Assembly (NCBI GenBank): GCA_002118135.1
Contig: BDIU01000255.1
Span: 47,148 to 111,147 of the forward strand
Direction of reading: 5' to 3'
Origin: Trebouxia sp. TZW2008
Taxonomy: Eukaryota > Chlorophyta > Trebouxiophyceae > Trebouxiales > Trebouxiaceae
DNA: 64,000 nucleotides
Shown: positions 62,401 to 64,000 of the stretch, one piece after another
Layout: every line of letters starts with the position of its first letter
How positions within the stretch are numbered: position 1 is the stretch's first letter
Program-made: the position numbers and the translations under genes
Notes under the pieces: generated by a model
Told to the model about the DNA's origin: nothing
Database searches by the model: none
The model's input: the letters and a program-made list of their open reading frames with translations, nothing else

Positions 62401-63430
62401 GGGACATCAATGCTGTCCTTGACTGCTACGGACAATGCAACAGGTACATGTACAGTTGAGCAGACTGCTTTGTCCAAATTGAGACAGATGCAGGCACACA
62501 TTCCTTTTGAACCTGAACTTTGAGTGCAGGAAAAGCTGCACATGACTATGCATGACCCGCAGTCCAGCTAGACCAAACTTACTAAGCAGCGCTGGGGTGC
62601 TGGCTGTGGTTGGGTACCCCAGGACATCAATGCTGTCCTTGACCGCTATAGGCAAGCCGCACAATGGTGTGATGCTTTGCCCTCTGGCTGCCTTTGCATT
62701 CACAGCAGCCGCATCTACCAACACCTACAAATAGCAAAATGTGCATAATCAAGGCTTTCAACTGTCAAAATCATTAGCAAATTGTCATACAGCAGCTTTC
62801 AGGTGTGTTTTGTCAGAATGCAGCATTGTTTGTCCTGACAAGCATGAGCTGCAGCCAAGCCTACCAAAAGGCCTGTATAAGCAATCTAGTGTGCAGCCAA
62901 CTTTGCCATGCGTACATGCATGTGACTGATGTATTTAAACTTTAAATTTGCAAGTAGAGCTGGTGCTGTACACGTGTGATGACAACAGTTGACTTTACCA
63001 CATTGATTGCTGTAATTTGCTCTGACGCCAATGTGACATTGTCTTGCCCGTGCAAGCTCATTCAAAAACGTCTGCGAAGCTATTCAATGAAGGTCCATAC
63101 AGGCCACTGTGAAGTAGCAAAGAAAGGACAAAAAGTGAGTCTTACTCTTGTACGGTTCAGAGTTTGGAAGGAGTTGATGCAGGACCAGCCGGCATCCAGA
63201 CGGGCAAAAAGAGCTTGCACATAATCGACAGCGGTAACAGTGCGCGAGCACAGCTGCGCGACTGCCTCAGTCGCACTCAATTCGGTGAGGTCGGTCTGCG
63301 CCGGGGTCAGGGACGCAGCTGGTGCCGCCGCTTGCAGAACTTCTCGGCGAGCGTAGGTACTGCTGATGGTGCCTATGATCAGACCGCTTGGTCGTCGCGA
63401 TCGTTTGCGAGCAAAGAATGCAAGAGTCGA
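56494..63430 (-). CDS. Amidase-signature hydrolase
   Basis: A Ser-cisSer-Lys amidase of unknown substrate. Exons: about 63430-63146, 62724-62583, 61739-61554, 61196-61005, 60272-60079, 59630-59476, 58978-58824, 58568-58478, 58040 to about 57920, about 57355-57159 and 56692-56494. Catalytic Lys lies in LPIAVKDSID, the cis-Ser in AGGSSGGSGNSVGARLA, and the nucleophile Ser in CEDTGGSCRMPASANGIYGF. All three are present. The typical RPSLGCYNFSTGMGLVP and the C-terminal DGLPVGMQFSGPPGADGTLL follow. An Asn/Gly/Ser-rich tail (NQTYTNFHLTFNGTCNSPAL) ends the protein and, with several N-x-S/T sites, suggests an exported form. The 5' end is unresolved: no ATG precedes LIIGTISSTYARREVLQ in frame, so a first exon is missing or the start is non-obvious. 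The exon 9-10 junction is also uncertain. Intron 6 needs a GC donor. Confidence 0.85.
59150..59395 (-). repeat. Two echoes of amidase exon 6
   Basis: Copies of the exon-6 end (parent about 59476-59540, reading ESDDYMEPEAIAR) occur at about 59305-59380 and 59160-59260. Both copies have a GT donor (CCAG then GTGAGA or GTGAAT), whereas the parent has CCAG then GCGAGC. Confidence 0.8.
59830..60025 (-). mobile_element. TIR element, copy E, inside amidase intron 5
   Basis: The plus strand begins TACAGCGATCGCTCCCTATA then AGGACACTTGATG and ends CATTGTGGAGAGGAGTTACT then ACAG, matching copy A's termini. Internal GACAATCTGATATAAG matches copy A's GACAATTTGATATAAG. Its gene-strand start is about 53 nt after the 5' splice site, so it does not abut the exon. 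Confidence 0.6.
60316..60700 (-). repeat. Three echoes of amidase exon 5
   Basis: About 60316-60430, 60476-60545 and 60580-60690 each repeat the acceptor-side half of exon 5 (60079-60272), recognisable by GTGGTCTTGCCAGGCTGCCG (parent) against GTGGTTTTGCTGGGCTGTCG and GTGGCCTTGCTGGGCTGCTT, and by the terminal CTCTGTGCCTGCAAG. Confidence 0.85.
61950..62165 (-). repeat. Echoes of amidase exon 3
   Basis: A copy at about 61960-62035 reads DVYPSRSAPWIDMFLQANGI against AYPNRSAPLIDMYLQANGI in exon 3, with the same CTGCAG acceptor. A more worn copy continues to about 62165. Confidence 0.85.
62218..62545 (-). repeat. Tandem echoes of amidase exon 2 and its intron
   Basis: A copy at 62349-62450 reads VAVKDSIDVPGYLTTASTPA, nearly matching exon 2 (AVKDSIDVLGYPTTASTPA), and keeps the active-site Lys. 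The adjoining intron (GAGCAGACTG..GTCCAAATT) recurs at 62238-62335, so the unit is roughly 200 bp of exon end plus intron. Confidence 0.85.
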
Positions 63431-63433
63431 CAC

Positions 63434-64000
63434 AGCATGCGCACATTCTAAGGAAAGTCAAGCTTTCAAGGTGGTGAGCGAGTTTGACACAACAAGCAGA
63501 TCAGATGCATCGTAAATTTGCACAAGTGTACATGCGTCAAGGTCGCAATGCGCCCAAGAATAGGTTGCGGTCATCGGGTCTACTTTACGAATGGCAACAC
63601 ATCGTGCAGATCAGTCTTTTGTGCTCATTTACCTGACCCAATAACAAGCACACACAGCAACACATGGCATATTGAAAGAGTCCTCATCGCAGCAGCCTGA
63701 AGCGCGCTCCAAACGAGATGCGCAGTTCGATGTAGTCAGAGTCTCTGCAAGGGCTCAAAATAGAAGGTTTGACCGCCGATTACGCAACTGGCGTTCATTT
63801 CAGCACCCATTTTGTCATCAGAAGTCATCGGTCCAGTTAATGCTGTACCTGCATGCTGACAACAGCTTCAGGGCAGCACAGTCCCAGCAGATGAAGCACT
63901 GATTCCGTGCATCTGCGTATAACAATATTTAGCTATACATAGGAGGAGGACGCTGGTTTGTGCATGGTCAGCAGGAATGCCCTCTTGACAGAGAAGAACC
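63434..64000. other. Right edge, upstream of the amidase gene
   Basis: No gene is recognised. It should contain the amidase promoter and possibly its missing first exon. Plus-strand frames of 60-76 codons here show no pattern. Confidence 0.35.

Overview
The window reads as nuclear DNA of a eukaryotic green alga. Every recognisable gene is split into many short exons with GT-AG (sometimes GC-AG) introns. There are no operons, no Shine-Dalgarno sites and no bacterial gene packing. The gene set is plant/algal: a Raf-like kinase with an HFDLK catalytic loop, a half-size plant-type ABCA transporter, a LOG cytokinin-activating enzyme and a eukaryotic aspartate aminotransferase. A complete IFT88 gene points to a lineage that builds, or recently built, flagella. 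TGTAA, a green-algal poly(A) signal, lies 50-60 nt after the kinase and LOG stops. I infer a chlorophyte, perhaps a trebouxiophyte; the genus cannot be named from sequence alone.

Layout. 1-723 (-): 5' part of a spherulin-4-like protein. 1126-5333 (-): mitochondrial succinyl-CoA ligase beta subunit. 6062-14005 (-): PB1-domain Raf-like MAPKKK. 15218-24754 (-): ABCA half transporter. 25675-30674 (+): aspartate aminotransferase. 31239-38124 (-): NHA/SLC9B-like cation-proton antiporter homologue with a long C-terminal tail. 38692-49470 (+): IFT88. About 50390-51652 (-): probable p31comet (MAD2L1BP-like). 51963-54213 (+): LOG. About 54144-55828 (-): unidentified gene. 56494 to about 63430 (-): amidase-signature hydrolase. 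Divergent pairs with short shared upstream regions are ABCA/aminotransferase, SLC9B-like/IFT88 and p31comet/LOG. I see no common pathway among neighbours.

The striking feature is what fills the introns. At least seven genes carry degraded partial copies ('echoes') of their own exons in the adjacent introns, often in tandem with the exon's splice site and flanking intron attached. The clearest case is a four-unit array of about 179 bp around IFT88 exon 8. A short terminal-inverted-repeat element (ends near TACAGTAAA...TTTACTGTA) is also present: in four unrelated genes a copy starts at the T of the 5' splice-site GT (three clear, one degraded), and a fifth copy lies about 50 nt inside an intron. 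This looks like introner-type or MITE-driven intron remodelling combined with local segmental duplication, and it is the best candidate for something new here.

Two genes (ABCA, kinase) each show a one-base reading-frame break that may be a sequencing or assembly error. Exon coordinates were worked out by hand from reading frame, phase and splice consensus; they are strong for IFT88, the aminotransferase, LOG, ABCA, the antiporter homologue and succinyl-CoA ligase, and weaker where stated.
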